A DNA stretch of 64,000 bases, from positions 17,125-81,124 of the forward strand of contig JAQSXR010000021.1 in assembly GCA_029256575.1 (NCBI GenBank). The letters run 5' to 3'. Positions 37,255-45,531 of this stretch are shown in pieces (positions within the stretch are counted from its first letter, which is position 1; each line of letters opens with the position of its first letter). The stretch is from Clostridiales bacterium (GTDB lineage Bacteria; Bacillota; Clostridia; Lachnospirales; JAQSXR01). Made by a program: the position numbers and the translations under genes. Below the pieces are notes generated by a model that saw only the letters and a list, made by a program, of their open reading frames with translations, was not told the DNA's origin and made no database searches.

Positions 37255-38403
37255 ATGGGAATTAAAGTTATGAGTATTTTTGGAACACGTCCTGAAGCTA
37301 TTAAAATGGCACCTTTGGTTAAAGCATTAGAAGCAGATAATCAAATTCAAAGTATTGTTTGTGTTACAGCACAACATAGAGAAATGTTGGATCAAGTATT
37401 AAGGATTTTTGATATAAAACCAGACTATGATTTAAATATTATGGCACCTCAACAAACCTTGGCACATATTACGACAAAGGCGATTAATGGGATTGAAGAA
37501 GTAGTCCAAGTTGAAAAACCAGATTTAATATTAGTACACGGAGATACGAGTACTACTTTTGCTGGAGCATTAGTTGGATTTTATAATAAAATAAAGGTGG
37601 GACATGTCGAAGCAGGACTTAGAACATTCGACAAATATCAACCGTTTCCAGAAGAAATAAACCGAACATTAACGACTAAAGTTGCAGATATGCACTTTGC
37701 ACCGACATCATTATCAGAAGATAATCTCTTGAGAGATGGAATAGCAAAAGATAGTATTTATGTTGTTGGTAACACCGTAATAGATGTACTTGCAACGACA
37801 ATAGATAATGATTATAAATTTGTATATCAACCACTCAATGAGATTGATTTTGTGAATAAAAGAGTTATTACTGTGACCGCTCACCGAAGAGAAAACTTAG
37901 GGGAACCATTAGAAAATATATGTTTCGCGATTAAGAAATTAGTTGAAGAATTTGATGATATTGAGATTGTATATGCTGTTCACAAAAATCCAGTTGTAAT
38001 GGATACCGTAAATAAAGTTCTAAATAATACGAGTAGAGTCCATTTGATAGATCCTTTGGATTTGCAAGATATGCATAACCTAATGAATCGTTCTTATTTA
38101 GTATTAACAGATTCTGGTGGTATACAAGAAGAGGTTCCATCACTTGGAAAACCAGTATTAGTTCTTAGAAATGTTACAGAAAGACCAGAAGGGGTTCAAG
38201 CTGGAACACTTAAGCTAGCAGGAACAGATACGTTAACTATTTATAATATGGCAAAAGAACTTTTAATTGATAAAATTGAGTATGATAAAATTGCGAAAGC
38301 AAAAAATCCATATGGTGATGGAAAGACATCACAAAGAATTGCAAAAGCTATCAAGAAAGAATTTGGACTATCTGCAGAAGAGGTAGATAGATTTGATAAT
38401 TAG
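37255..38403 (+). CDS. mnaA: UDP-N-acetylglucosamine 2-epimerase
   Basis: 382 aa. Non-hydrolysing epimerase motifs: GTRPEAIKMAPLVKAL, TAQHREMLDQVL, LVHGDTSTTFAGAL, GHVEAGLRTFDKYQPFPEEINR and TDSGGIQEEVPSLGKPVLVLRN. It makes UDP-ManNAc from UDP-GlcNAc. It is beside tagO, so it probably supplies the second sugar of the wall-polymer linkage unit. ATG after AAAAGGAGTGAAATAA. A terminator follows. Confidence 0.95.
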   Translation: MGIKVMSIFGTRPEAIKMAPLVKALEADNQIQSIVCVTAQHREMLDQVLRIFDIKPDYDLNIMAPQQTLAHITTKAINGIEEVVQVEKPDLILVHGDTSTTFAGALVGFYNKIKVGHVEAGLRTFDKYQPFPEEINRTLTTKVADMHFAPTSLSEDNLLRDGIAKDSIYVVGNTVIDVLATTIDNDYKFVYQPLNEIDFVNKRVITVTAHRRENLGEPLENICFAIKKLVEEFDDIEIVYAVHKNPVVMDTVNKVLNNTSRVHLIDPLDLQDMHNLMNRSYLVLTDSGGIQEEVPSLGKPVLVLRNVTERPEGVQAGTLKLAGTDTLTIYNMAKELLIDKIEYDKIAKAKNPYGDGKTSQRIAKAIKKEFGLSAEEVDRFDN

Positions 38404-38452
38404 TAGTAACAGATCGAATCGTAATTGATTTTAAAGAGATTTATTAAAGAGT

Positions 38453-38485
38453 AGGGATTTCCTAGATTAGGGGATCCCTTTTTAT
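38453..38485 (+). terminator. Intrinsic terminator after mnaA
   Basis: AGGGATTTCCT pairs with AGGGGATCCCT, followed by TTTTTATT. Confidence 0.8.
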
Positions 38486-38561
38486 TGTATAGGTTTTATC
38501 GTTCTAAGCACATAATCCTAAGAATATACTGTGGTATAGATTGTACCATAGGGAGGATTTT

Positions 38562-39347
38562 ATGATTAAAGATAAATTGATTAGTGGTGCATGCATTACG
38601 GTAGTAATATTTCTAGCGCCTTACATATTGACATTATTATTGCAACCGGGTTCACCAACAGCTAATGCAGTAACACCCACTACCCAATCAAGTAAATATA
38701 CGATTGTCATAGAAAATAATGAAGTGAATAAAGATATAAGCCTTGAAGAGTATCTAGTTGGTGTTGTAGCTGCAGAAATGCCGGCAAGCTTCGAAAAAGA
38801 AGCGTTAAAAGCACAGGCAGTTGCGGCTAGGACATATGCTTTAAAAAGATTGACGGATGTTAGCAAATTAGATGCAGACAGTATTGGACAAAGTTATTTG
38901 ACTACAGATAAGATGAGAGAGCTTTGGGGGGATAATTACTTAACTTATTTTTCAAAGATAGAAGCAGCAGTTAATGATACAAAGGGAGAAGTAGCTGAAT
39001 ACAACGATGAATTAATTGATGCGGTTTTTCATTCAACCAGTGCGGGTAAAACACAAGGTGCGAGTGAAGTATGGGGAAAAGGATACGATTATTTGGCTGC
39101 TGTTGAGAGTGAAGGGGATATAGCATCTCCAGAATATTTAGATGTTAGAACCTATACAAATGATGAAGTAAAGAATATGGTCAAAAATAAAGTGGGTGAT
39201 TTTGATATTACAACGGAAAAGATAATCACCTCTTTGCAGATAATAAGTAGAAATGATGCAAATGCTATGGCTTTGGAGGGCAAAACTTATATAGATATAA
39301 TAAAACACTATTACACAGGAGTGGAGATTGCAACTGTGGAAAATTAA
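38562..39347 (+). CDS. spoIID: SpoIID/LytB-domain protein
   Basis: 261 aa from ATG 38562, which has GGGAGGATTT ahead; the track's TTG at 38541 ignores this. An N-terminal anchor (about 7-26) is followed by the SpoIID domain: VNKDISLEEYLVGVVAAEMPASFEKEALKAQAVAARTYAL and a catalytic-like DAVFHSTSAGKTQGASEVWG. SpoIID is a lytic transglycosylase for engulfment. The protein is shorter than Bacillus SpoIID (343 aa) but similar to the shorter clostridial forms. It might be a vegetative SpoIID-like relative. Confidence 0.82.
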   Translation: MIKDKLISGACITVVIFLAPYILTLLLQPGSPTANAVTPTTQSSKYTIVIENNEVNKDISLEEYLVGVVAAEMPASFEKEALKAQAVAARTYALKRLTDVSKLDADSIGQSYLTTDKMRELWGDNYLTYFSKIEAAVNDTKGEVAEYNDELIDAVFHSTSAGKTQGASEVWGKGYDYLAAVESEGDIASPEYLDVRTYTNDEVKNMVKNKVGDFDITTEKIITSLQIISRNDANAMALEGKTYIDIIKHYYTGVEIATVEN

Positions 39348-39381
39348 TATAATTATATATTATTCTTGCTTTTACAAACAA

Positions 39382-39437
39382 AGGCTTTTGTTCGTGGTTA
39401 TCAGATAAATATAATCTGCTATTCGCGACAAAAGCCT
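39382..39437. terminator. Hairpin between spoIID-like and convergent methyltransferase gene
   Basis: AGGCTTTTGT (39382-39391) pairs with ACAAAAGCCT (39428-39437); an inner stem (CAGAT/ATCTG) lies inside. Serves convergent genes. Confidence 0.7.
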
Positions 39438-39474
39438 GTAGTGGTTTATTCAAAGAAAATATTATTTAGATTTT

Positions 39475-40182
39475 TTATAAAGACCCTTTCTTCGCTGTTA
39501 GAGTGAAGGTTTTTGGGATCCCTTTGTCATATTGAGGGCAGGAGAAGTTTGGTTCTTCGGTTAAGGAAGTTATTATTAAACCAGATTGCGCAACGGCAGT
39601 TACGATTTCCCCGAGATTCCATTTGCGAAGATAGACCTTTTGAGTTTCTCCCTCTGGCATGTATTTTGCAAAAGATATTTGACTCTCAACAAGGGAGGTA
39701 TCAAAGTAATCCCCATCAACTTTGTGTTTTCTAATCTTAGCAGTAGTTCTCGTTAATTCTGATTCTGGTAAAGCAATAACATTTTCCATTAGATAACGAA
39801 TATTAACACCAGCAGATTCAGCTAGTTCAAGAGCATATCTTTTATTCCCTTCGGAAAAATCAATTACAGTAGCATCTGCTCCAAGCAAGGCAAGAGCAAC
39901 CGATTTCGTTCCATTAGAACCCATCAAGTTTGCAATCTTACTCCCTTTAATTTGAGGTATTTTTTCATTGATAATGGATAAGAATTTTTCTGGGTTATTT
40001 CTTAACTTAACAGCAGCTTCTTCTGGAGAACCAAATTTATTAACCCATGCTTCATAAGTAAGGTTATTCCATGCTTTTTCATTTGAGTCATCACAGACTT
40101 GATTTATATCAAATGAAAATGATTTTTTATCTTTAATATGCTTGAAATGGCTAAATAATTCGAAATGACATCTTATCTTCAA
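39475..40182 (-). pseudogene. SAM methyltransferase with an internal gap
   Basis: 235 aa. The first part is a typical methyltransferase opening (KAWNNLTYEAWVNKFGSPEEAAVKL..., GSKIANLMGSNGTKSVALALLGADATVIDFSEGNKRYALELAESAGVNIRYL), and the end matches too (KKVYLRKWN-like QKVYLRKWNLGEIVTAVAQSGL). Between LPESELTRT and AKIRKHKVDGDYFD about 50-60 residues that carry the later Rossmann strands appear to be missing, without a frameshift. TTG start overlapping the RDAC-type gene by about 30 bp suggests coupling. The protein may be inactive. Confidence 0.65.
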
Positions 40183-40384
40183 AATACTCCACGGACAAAT
40201 TCTTATTTTTGAAGTAATTCTCTAACTCAGAATAAAACAAGTCCACATCACAATCGGTAGTAAGTTTTTCTATCCAAAAACTCTGTCCACCACATGCATC
40301 TCGTAGATGAACCTTAAGACCTACAGATTTTTCTTCAAAATTGCGATTTAGTTCTATTAATTCGTTAAACGATACTATTTTCAT
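40151..40384 (-). CDS. RDAC-type small protein
   Basis: 77 aa from the second ATG (40384), which is 7 bp behind GGAGG; the first ATG (40390) is too close. Sequence includes VHLRDACGGQSFWIE, after which this small clostridial family is known as RDAC-like. No function is known; the Cys-Gly-Gly motif suggests metal or redox binding, an inference. It is in an operon with the methyltransferase fragment, overlapping it by 32 bp. Confidence 0.75.
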   Translation of the reverse strand: MKIVSFNELIELNRNFEEKSVGLKVHLRDACGGQSFWIEKLTTDCDVDLFYSELENYFKNKNLSVEYFEDKMSFRII

Positions 40385-40431
40385 AAACATACCTCCAATG
40401 ATAATTATTTGTATTAGTATAAGGAGTATCT

Positions 40432-41493
40432 TTAAAATACACCCTTACCGCTTCGCTGGGACTTAGAAAATTTCTTCATTGACTGAGACTTTTTCTTGTT
40501 ATCTTTTTCTCTTTTTTGTGCATATCGTATTTCCTTTTGTAATTTCAAGTAATTATTCCATCTTGATTCGGTTATAGAGCCATTTCTTAGTGCTTCACGA
40601 ACGGCACAACCAGGTTCTAGATTGTGCTTGCAGTCATGGAATTTACATAGGGATACAAAATCTTCAATTTCTGAAAAGGCTTCACTTATTCCGATACTTG
40701 CATCCCACATTCCAAGTTCACGCATTCCAGGGGTATCAATAATCATAACATGGTTATCAAGTTCAATTAATTGCCTATGCGTAGTGGTATGTCTACCGCG
40801 GCTATCATCTTCTCTGATATCATTAACTTTCATAACATCATCTCCCAATAAGGCATTAACAAGGGATGATTTTCCTACACCAGAAGAACCTAGAAGAACA
40901 AAAGTCTTACCTGGCTGCATATATTCATTAATCCTATCCATACCCAAACCAGTATAGGTGCTGATTGGTATTACGTCAACACCAATAGCTACTTGCTGGC
41001 TTGAATTTATCTGTTCGGAAGGGTCAACGCATAAGTCTGCTTTCGTCAGTACAACAACAGGAGTTGCTTTGCTTTGCCATGCAGTTGCTATATAGCGCTC
41101 CATTTTGCCAATATTAAAGTCATAATTCAAAGAAAGCATAATAAATACGTAGTCAAAATTGGTAGCCACAATCTGCTCTCCACGGCCCTTATCTGGGTCT
41201 TTCCTTGAAAAGTATGATTTGCGTTCCAAAACTCTGTGAATAATATGGTGATCCAATCCATTGTGCTTTATTAATACAAAATCACCTATTGCGGGATAGT
41301 CTATATTACCATCTTCTGAATAAAAGATCGAGCCCTTCAATCTAGCTGAACCTGTGCCTAAATCACTTATTACTTTATAAACTTCACGATGTACTTCAAT
41401 AATTCTTGCAGGGATTAGCCCTGAAGCTTTTTCACTCTCTGAAATCTGTTTTTCAAAAAAACCATTAAAACCATAATTAAAAATATCTGACAA
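40432..41493 (-). CDS. rsgA: Ribosome small subunit GTPase RsgA
   Basis: 353 aa from TTG 41493, which is preceded by AAGGAGGATTAAT; the track's upstream start has no ribosome binding site. The OB-fold (40-110), then a circularly permuted GTPase: TKADLC (G4), SGVGKSSLVNALLG (G1), DTPGMRELG (G3). The C-terminal zinc motif is C-x4-C-x-H-x5-C-like (CKFHDCKHNLEPGCAV). It assists 30S subunit maturation. A strong promoter, leader hairpin and terminator lie upstream, pointing to attenuation control. Confidence 0.92.
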   Translation of the reverse strand: MSDIFNYGFNGFFEKQISESEKASGLIPARIIEVHREVYKVISDLGTGSARLKGSIFYSEDGNIDYPAIGDFVLIKHNGLDHHIIHRVLERKSYFSRKDPDKGRGEQIVATNFDYVFIMLSLNYDFNIGKMERYIATAWQSKATPVVVLTKADLCVDPSEQINSSQQVAIGVDVIPISTYTGLGMDRINEYMQPGKTFVLLGSSGVGKSSLVNALLGDDVMKVNDIREDDSRGRHTTTHRQLIELDNHVMIIDTPGMRELGMWDASIGISEAFSEIEDFVSLCKFHDCKHNLEPGCAVREALRNGSITESRWNNYLKLQKEIRYAQKREKDNKKKSQSMKKFSKSQRSGKGVF

Positions 41494-41504
41494 ATTAATC
41501 CTCC

Positions 41505-41646
41505 TTACCCTAAAAAGGGTACAAAAAAACACGCCTTCATGCGTGCTCCAAAATAAGATTCACGAAAGGTTACGGGTAGTACTATTTGATTATTAAAACC
41601 ACCATTTTCAAGTTTTTCATAAAACATACACCCTTTCGTTTTCAGA
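41505..41646 (-). promoter_or_regulatory. rsgA leader with hairpin, 40-codon ORF and terminator (attenuator-like)
   Basis: The leader contains a stem ACGAAAGG (41632-41639 on the minus strand) with CCTTTCGT (41562-41569), and then an intrinsic terminator. An open frame of 40 codons runs from ATG 41627 through the terminator and stops at 41505, overlapping the rsgA ribosome binding site (TAAGGAGG). A second frame of 12 codons starts at ATG 41620. Which one is translated cannot be told. Confidence 0.6.
41522..41547 (-). terminator. Intrinsic terminator upstream of rsgA
   Basis: On the minus strand AGCACGC and GCGTGTT form a stem with a 6-base loop (ATGAAG), followed by TTTTTT, only about 30 bases before the rsgA start codon. 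Confidence 0.8.
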
Positions 41647-41653
41647 TAATTTG

Positions 41654-41682
41654 ATTATAATACCATGGTTTACAACTGTCAA
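41654..41682 (-). promoter_or_regulatory. Consensus SigA promoter of rsgA
   Basis: Minus-strand TTGACA (41677-41682) and TATAAT (41654-41659) with exactly 17 bp spacing; a perfect consensus match. Confidence 0.85.
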
Positions 41683-41745
41683 GGCATAACTTTAGCATAT
41701 GATTGATATAATTCAAAACTACCAATCATATGCATACGGAACTAC

Positions 41746-42219
41746 TTATTGTTTTTTGTTAACCCTTATAATCTTAATTGTGTAGTAAATAATAGATACA
41801 AAAAGGCTGAATAGAAATACAGGTAAAAACCATTTACCCAAAGATTGTGAATATAGCATACGATAAGTAATATAGGCAAACGCAATAACCATTTCCATTT
41901 TAGTTATAAGTAATAAGGTCTTAGTGTAATGATAAGCTTGTAACCTATTCTCAACTGTAAGTTTTGTTGGGATATTCCAAGCCTCAGGGAATTGCGATAC
42001 GATAGAGATTAGAGCATATAAAAACAAACCGATAAATGGAAGGATTATTACGCTTATCTTTTTTCCCCAACGATCAATTTCACCCGCTGCATTGTAATGA
42101 ATTGGTATTGATTCGGACATGCTACTCCAATTTGCAAATAAGATAATAATCATAAAGGCTAAGAATAGACCGGTTATGATTTCAAGAGATTTTTGAAATT
42201 TTGTGTATTTTAATTTCAT
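41746..42219 (-). CDS. DUF1648-type membrane protein
   Basis: 157 aa from ATG 42219, which follows AAGGAGGATATTTTA; the track's start overlaps the neighbour and is unsupported. Four hydrophobic segments. After the first, SSMSESIPIHYNAAGEIDRWGKKISVIILPFIGLFLY is the hallmark of the DUF1648 domain (a loop ending PxHxNxxGxxDxxG). Members occur near GntR regulators or SdpI-type immunity proteins; the role here is unknown. It starts 13 bp after the flavodoxin-like gene's stop and is probably cotranscribed. Confidence 0.78.
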   Translation of the reverse strand: MKLKYTKFQKSLEIITGLFLAFMIIILFANWSSMSESIPIHYNAAGEIDRWGKKISVIILPFIGLFLYALISIVSQFPEAWNIPTKLTVENRLQAYHYTKTLLLITKMEMVIAFAYITYRMLYSQSLGKWFLPVFLFSLFVSIIYYTIKIIRVNKKQ

Positions 42220-42232
42220 TAAAATATCCTCC

Positions 42233-42931
42233 TTACCATGGGTTACTTTTGCTAAGCCAGCCATTATCTCCCCAATGGTTTTTATCAACTGGGTTCCAAT
42301 CATTAGATTTTTGGTTTAATCTCATAATTCTAAACATAAATTTCGTTTTAATTCCTGGTTTTGTATTACAAATATGCTTGCTTATTTTTGAAGCTAGCTT
42401 GGTAACTTCTTTTTCTATCGCCAATTTCTTTTCTGGTTTTACCGTTTGCCAGCTCAAAGCCCCAACCGTTTTACCATAATTATAAATTCTTGGTACTCCC
42501 CAAAAAAACAGATTGTTTTTCAATGTTTTATTAACTTGTTTCGTTCCGGCACCTGCAGCAGTAGATATTACCAATCCAACCTTGCCGAACATCTTAGGAT
42601 GAGGACGATGAGGCATCCAACGGTATCCCATATGGTCGAGGAAGGTCTTAAGTTGCCCACTCATTCCATAAACATAGCAAGGGGAATCTAGAATTACCAG
42701 ATCTGATTCTTCAATGGCCTTTGCAATTGGTTGAACTGTGCTGGCATGAGGACATTTATCTTCACCTTTTACAAAACAATTAAAACAACCAACACAGAAG
42801 GTAGGACCATCAGCTGGAAGAAAAAATTCTTTGATTTCTGTTGAATCAGTACTAAGTTTATCTAAAAAAAGTTTTGTAATATTATATGTACTTCCTTTAT
42901 GCATTTGACCATGTAAAACAACAATATTCAT
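42233..42931 (-). CDS. Flavodoxin-fold NAD(P)H-dependent oxidoreductase
   Basis: 232 aa, flavodoxin fold: MNIVVLHGQMHKGSTYNITKLFLDKLS is the FMN phosphate loop, followed by FCVGCFNCFVKGEDKCPH with a Cys cluster, DLVILDSPCYVYGMSGQLKTFLDHMGY, and GLVISTAAGAGTKQV. This is the layout of the NADPH-dependent FMN reductase / iron-sulfur flavoprotein group. It uses FMN and may hold Cys-bound metal. The substrate is unknown. It begins a two-gene unit with the DUF1648 gene. Confidence 0.82.
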   Translation of the reverse strand: MNIVVLHGQMHKGSTYNITKLFLDKLSTDSTEIKEFFLPADGPTFCVGCFNCFVKGEDKCPHASTVQPIAKAIEESDLVILDSPCYVYGMSGQLKTFLDHMGYRWMPHRPHPKMFGKVGLVISTAAGAGTKQVNKTLKNNLFFWGVPRIYNYGKTVGALSWQTVKPEKKLAIEKEVTKLASKISKHICNTKPGIKTKFMFRIMRLNQKSNDWNPVDKNHWGDNGWLSKSNPW

Positions 42932-42966
42932 ATATGAAACCCTTTCGACTAATTTGCTCTTTATTA

Positions 42967-43752
42967 TTATTTACGCCCAATAACTAGACCATGATTGCTC
43001 GCACCTAATATGCTTTTTTCTCTACATACTGAATAATGGTAGTCACACCATATTCTAAACTCTTCTTCACTCATTCGATCAATCTTATCCCTTAAAATCT
43101 TAGACAATCCATCGGTAGCTAGATGATCAATGATTGTAAGGTTATATCTTTGGAAATCCGCCTCAGTTTCTTCTGGAGTGGAGTAATAGGAATCAGTCCA
43201 AAAACTTGTTGAATCACCTTTCTTCATAACTCCAGTTTCTACTAATGTTTTTGCTAAATCCTTATTTAAAAATTTACCATAGCTAGTTACAACATATGGG
43301 AATACATAAAATCTATTAATATACGAAGTAACAAGGATACCGCCTTTTTTTAGAACTCTGATACACTCTGATAAACACTTGTCACGCATTGTTTTTTCTG
43401 TTAAATGATAAATAGGACCCATGCATAATACAATATCAAAAATAGCGTCATCAAATCTACTTAAATCAGTTGCATCATTTACACCGATTTCCATCGTGTA
43501 GTCCTTGCTTTTAAGCTTTTCTTCAATAAAGTCAATATGACGAGGGGTAATATCTAGGGCAGTTACGCCATAACCTCTATCTGCATAATAAAATGCATAG
43601 TTACCTGTTCCAGAAGCACAATCTAATATTTTTGCCTTTTCCGGTAAGACCGCATCTAAGGCTTTAACTGTCGTTACAAACTCAATCTTCTTTACTTTAT
43701 TAATTGTCAACTTATTATCTTCTTGGTAGTAACCTTCAACAACATTTTTCAT
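42967..43752 (-). CDS. Class I SAM-dependent methyltransferase
   Basis: 261 aa from ATG 43752, after AAAGGAGGAATTAAC. The core includes KILDCASGTGNYAFYYADRGYGVTALDITPRHI (motif I), FDIVLCMGPIYHLTE (motif II-IV area) and CIRVLKKGGILVTSYI, so the Rossmann fold is intact, unlike the methyltransferase at 39475. The target is unknown. Its upstream region, 43753-44134, contains a terminator for the next minus gene and AT-rich repeats. Confidence 0.82.
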   Translation of the reverse strand: MKNVVEGYYQEDNKLTINKVKKIEFVTTVKALDAVLPEKAKILDCASGTGNYAFYYADRGYGVTALDITPRHIDFIEEKLKSKDYTMEIGVNDATDLSRFDDAIFDIVLCMGPIYHLTEKTMRDKCLSECIRVLKKGGILVTSYINRFYVFPYVVTSYGKFLNKDLAKTLVETGVMKKGDSTSFWTDSYYSTPEETEADFQRYNLTIIDHLATDGLSKILRDKIDRMSEEEFRIWCDYHYSVCREKSILGASNHGLVIGRK

Positions 43753-43955
43753 GTTAATTCCTCCTTTGAATAAAATTATTGTATTATAAATAAACAAAAC
43801 TTGAATTAGAGATGAGTTAGATATGTGAACCTATATTAAGTTTGTTATAAATGTTCTTAAGAACCTTTAAAATCTATATTTCTTTGTATATTAAGTATAC
43901 TATTTTATTGATATTTTATCTACTCTTTACCAGATAATCATGAAAATTTTGTATA

Positions 43956-43985
43956 AAAATAGGGCATCATAAGATGCCCTATTTT
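43956..43985 (-). terminator. Terminator of the FMN-binding gene
   Basis: AAAATAGGGCATC pairs with GATGCCCTATTTT around ATAA, a 13-bp perfect stem; T-rich on the minus strand. Confidence 0.85.
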
Positions 43986-44014
43986 GTGTAAAATCATAAA
44001 TGCTTAGTTGATAA

Positions 44015-44106
44015 TAAAACTATATTTTATAGTTAATATAAAACTATATTTTATAGTTAATATTATTTCATAATTAATATTAAGATCGTATTTTATAGTT
44101 AATATT
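44015..44106. repeat. AT-rich direct repeats with internal dyad
   Basis: TAAAACTATATTTTATAGTTAATAT occurs at 44015-44039 and again at 44039-44063; a third partial copy (TATTTTATAGTTAATAT) lies at 44090-44106. Each unit has a dyad AACTATA/TATAGTT. These lie in the 380-bp gap between two minus-strand genes, with no ORF. Confidence 0.8.
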
Positions 44107-44134
44107 TTTATAACATAAATCTTTAATTAACAAT

Positions 44135-44533
44135 CTACTCCATCCCCAACATAAGTGCTTTACTTATAGCACTTTTAATATTCTCACTGGAAACTGTAGC
44201 ACCACTAATAGCATCAACATCATATGAATTTTCTGCTATTACCTTGTCAATGATTTTCTCAGCTTTACTACCAAGTCCATTATCGTGCGTTATAATATTA
44301 ATATCGGTAATTTGATTATTTTGTACTGTAACTTCTAATTTTACTTTTACAATTCCTGTTTCAGACTCCCCAATAAAAGTACCATCACTAACATTTGTCA
44401 TGTCGATTTCTTCAAATACTAAATTAGCCATTTTAGATTTTTGATCAATACTTAATATTATTATCGTTACACCCAAGCATGCAAACACTATAAGAATGAC
44501 ACGGATAACTATTTTCAAAACTTTATTTTTCAT
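44135..44533 (-). CDS. FMN-binding domain protein, membrane-anchored
   Basis: 132 aa. N-terminal hydrophobic anchor (about 8-28), then a single FMN_bind domain: DGTFIGESETGIVKVKLEVTVQNNQITDINIITHDNG and the flavinylation-type motif DAISGATVSSENIKSAISKAL (SGAT-type Thr carrying covalent FMN in the family). It would act outside the membrane in extracytosolic electron transfer. Start: ATG after AAGGAGAATC. A single-gene unit. Confidence 0.85.
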   Translation of the reverse strand: MKNKVLKIVIRVILIVFACLGVTIIILSIDQKSKMANLVFEEIDMTNVSDGTFIGESETGIVKVKLEVTVQNNQITDINIITHDNGLGSKAEKIIDKVIAENSYDVDAISGATVSSENIKSAISKALMLGME

Positions 44534-44812
44534 AAAAAAAGATTCTCCTTATCGTAGATATATATTTAGCTACGTTCGTATTATAAGTAACAAGTTACCA
44601 TTTGTCAAGAAAAAATAGAAATATTTGGATTATATTAGCAAGTTAGGCAAATAATTAAGAAAAACGTATAGAAATAGTGATTTAGTTTAGAGCACTTGCT
44701 TGCTTTCTCTTGGTATGATAAACTTATGAGTAACCGTAAGGGACTATTAAATTTAATAATGATTGTCGTAATTGACATAGAGGATAGGAAAGTTAGAAAG
44801 TTGGAGTTACGT

Positions 44813-45514
44813 ATGAAGGAATATGTTTGTGTAGATTTAGAAACTACGGGATTAAGCCCAAAGGAAAACGAAATAATAGAGATAGGTGCTGTTAGAGTTA
44901 TTAATAACGAAGTGGTAGAAGTTTTTAGCGAACTTATTAGACCAAGTGTAAGTATACCTTCACGGATAACAATGATAACTGGTATTAGCAATAGCATGGT
45001 AAAAAATAAAGACGATATTACAAAGGTTCTCCCGAGATTTATAAAGTTTTTGGGAGGATTGCCAATAATTGCACACAATATAAACTTTGATTATGGGTTT
45101 TTACTTGAAAAGGCATCAAAACAAAAAATTACCTTGGATTGTATGGGAGTAGATACCTTGCGAATTGCAAGAGGTTTGATGCAAGAGCTTTCGTCAAAAT
45201 CATTGGCTTCCTTGTGTGAACATTATAATGTTATTAATGCGAATGCACATAGAGCATCGGATGATGCAATCGCCACCGTAAAGATTTTTGAATGTATGAA
45301 GAAAGACTATATTGAGGATTATCCAGAAATGTTTGCACCAAGACAGATTGGATATAAAGTGAAAAAGATACAATCTGTAACGAGTAATCAAAAAGAACAA
45401 TTAGCTAGTTTACTTAATAAACATCAAATAAAGATTGCGGTAACGCTTGAGGAAGTTGATAGGCCAATTGCATCGAAATTAATAAACTATATTACACAAT
45501 ACTATGAAAGGTAA
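44813..45514 (+). CDS. DnaQ-like 3'-5' exonuclease (PolC-type)
   Basis: 233 aa from ATG 44813, placed after GTTGGAG; the track's earlier start adds 39 residues without support. Exonuclease motifs: VCVDLETTGLSPKENEIIEIGAV (ExoI, DxE), AHNINFDYGFL (ExoII) and HRASDDAIATVKIF (ExoIII, HxxxxD). The C-terminal part (SVTSNQKEQLASLLNKHQIK...) is not recognised. It could act in DNA repair or proofreading. truA follows after 17 bp. Confidence 0.87.
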   Translation: MKEYVCVDLETTGLSPKENEIIEIGAVRVINNEVVEVFSELIRPSVSIPSRITMITGISNSMVKNKDDITKVLPRFIKFLGGLPIIAHNINFDYGFLLEKASKQKITLDCMGVDTLRIARGLMQELSSKSLASLCEHYNVINANAHRASDDAIATVKIFECMKKDYIEDYPEMFAPRQIGYKVKKIQSVTSNQKEQLASLLNKHQIKIAVTLEEVDRPIASKLINYITQYYER

Positions 45515-45531
45515 TAAAAAGTGGTGATGAA

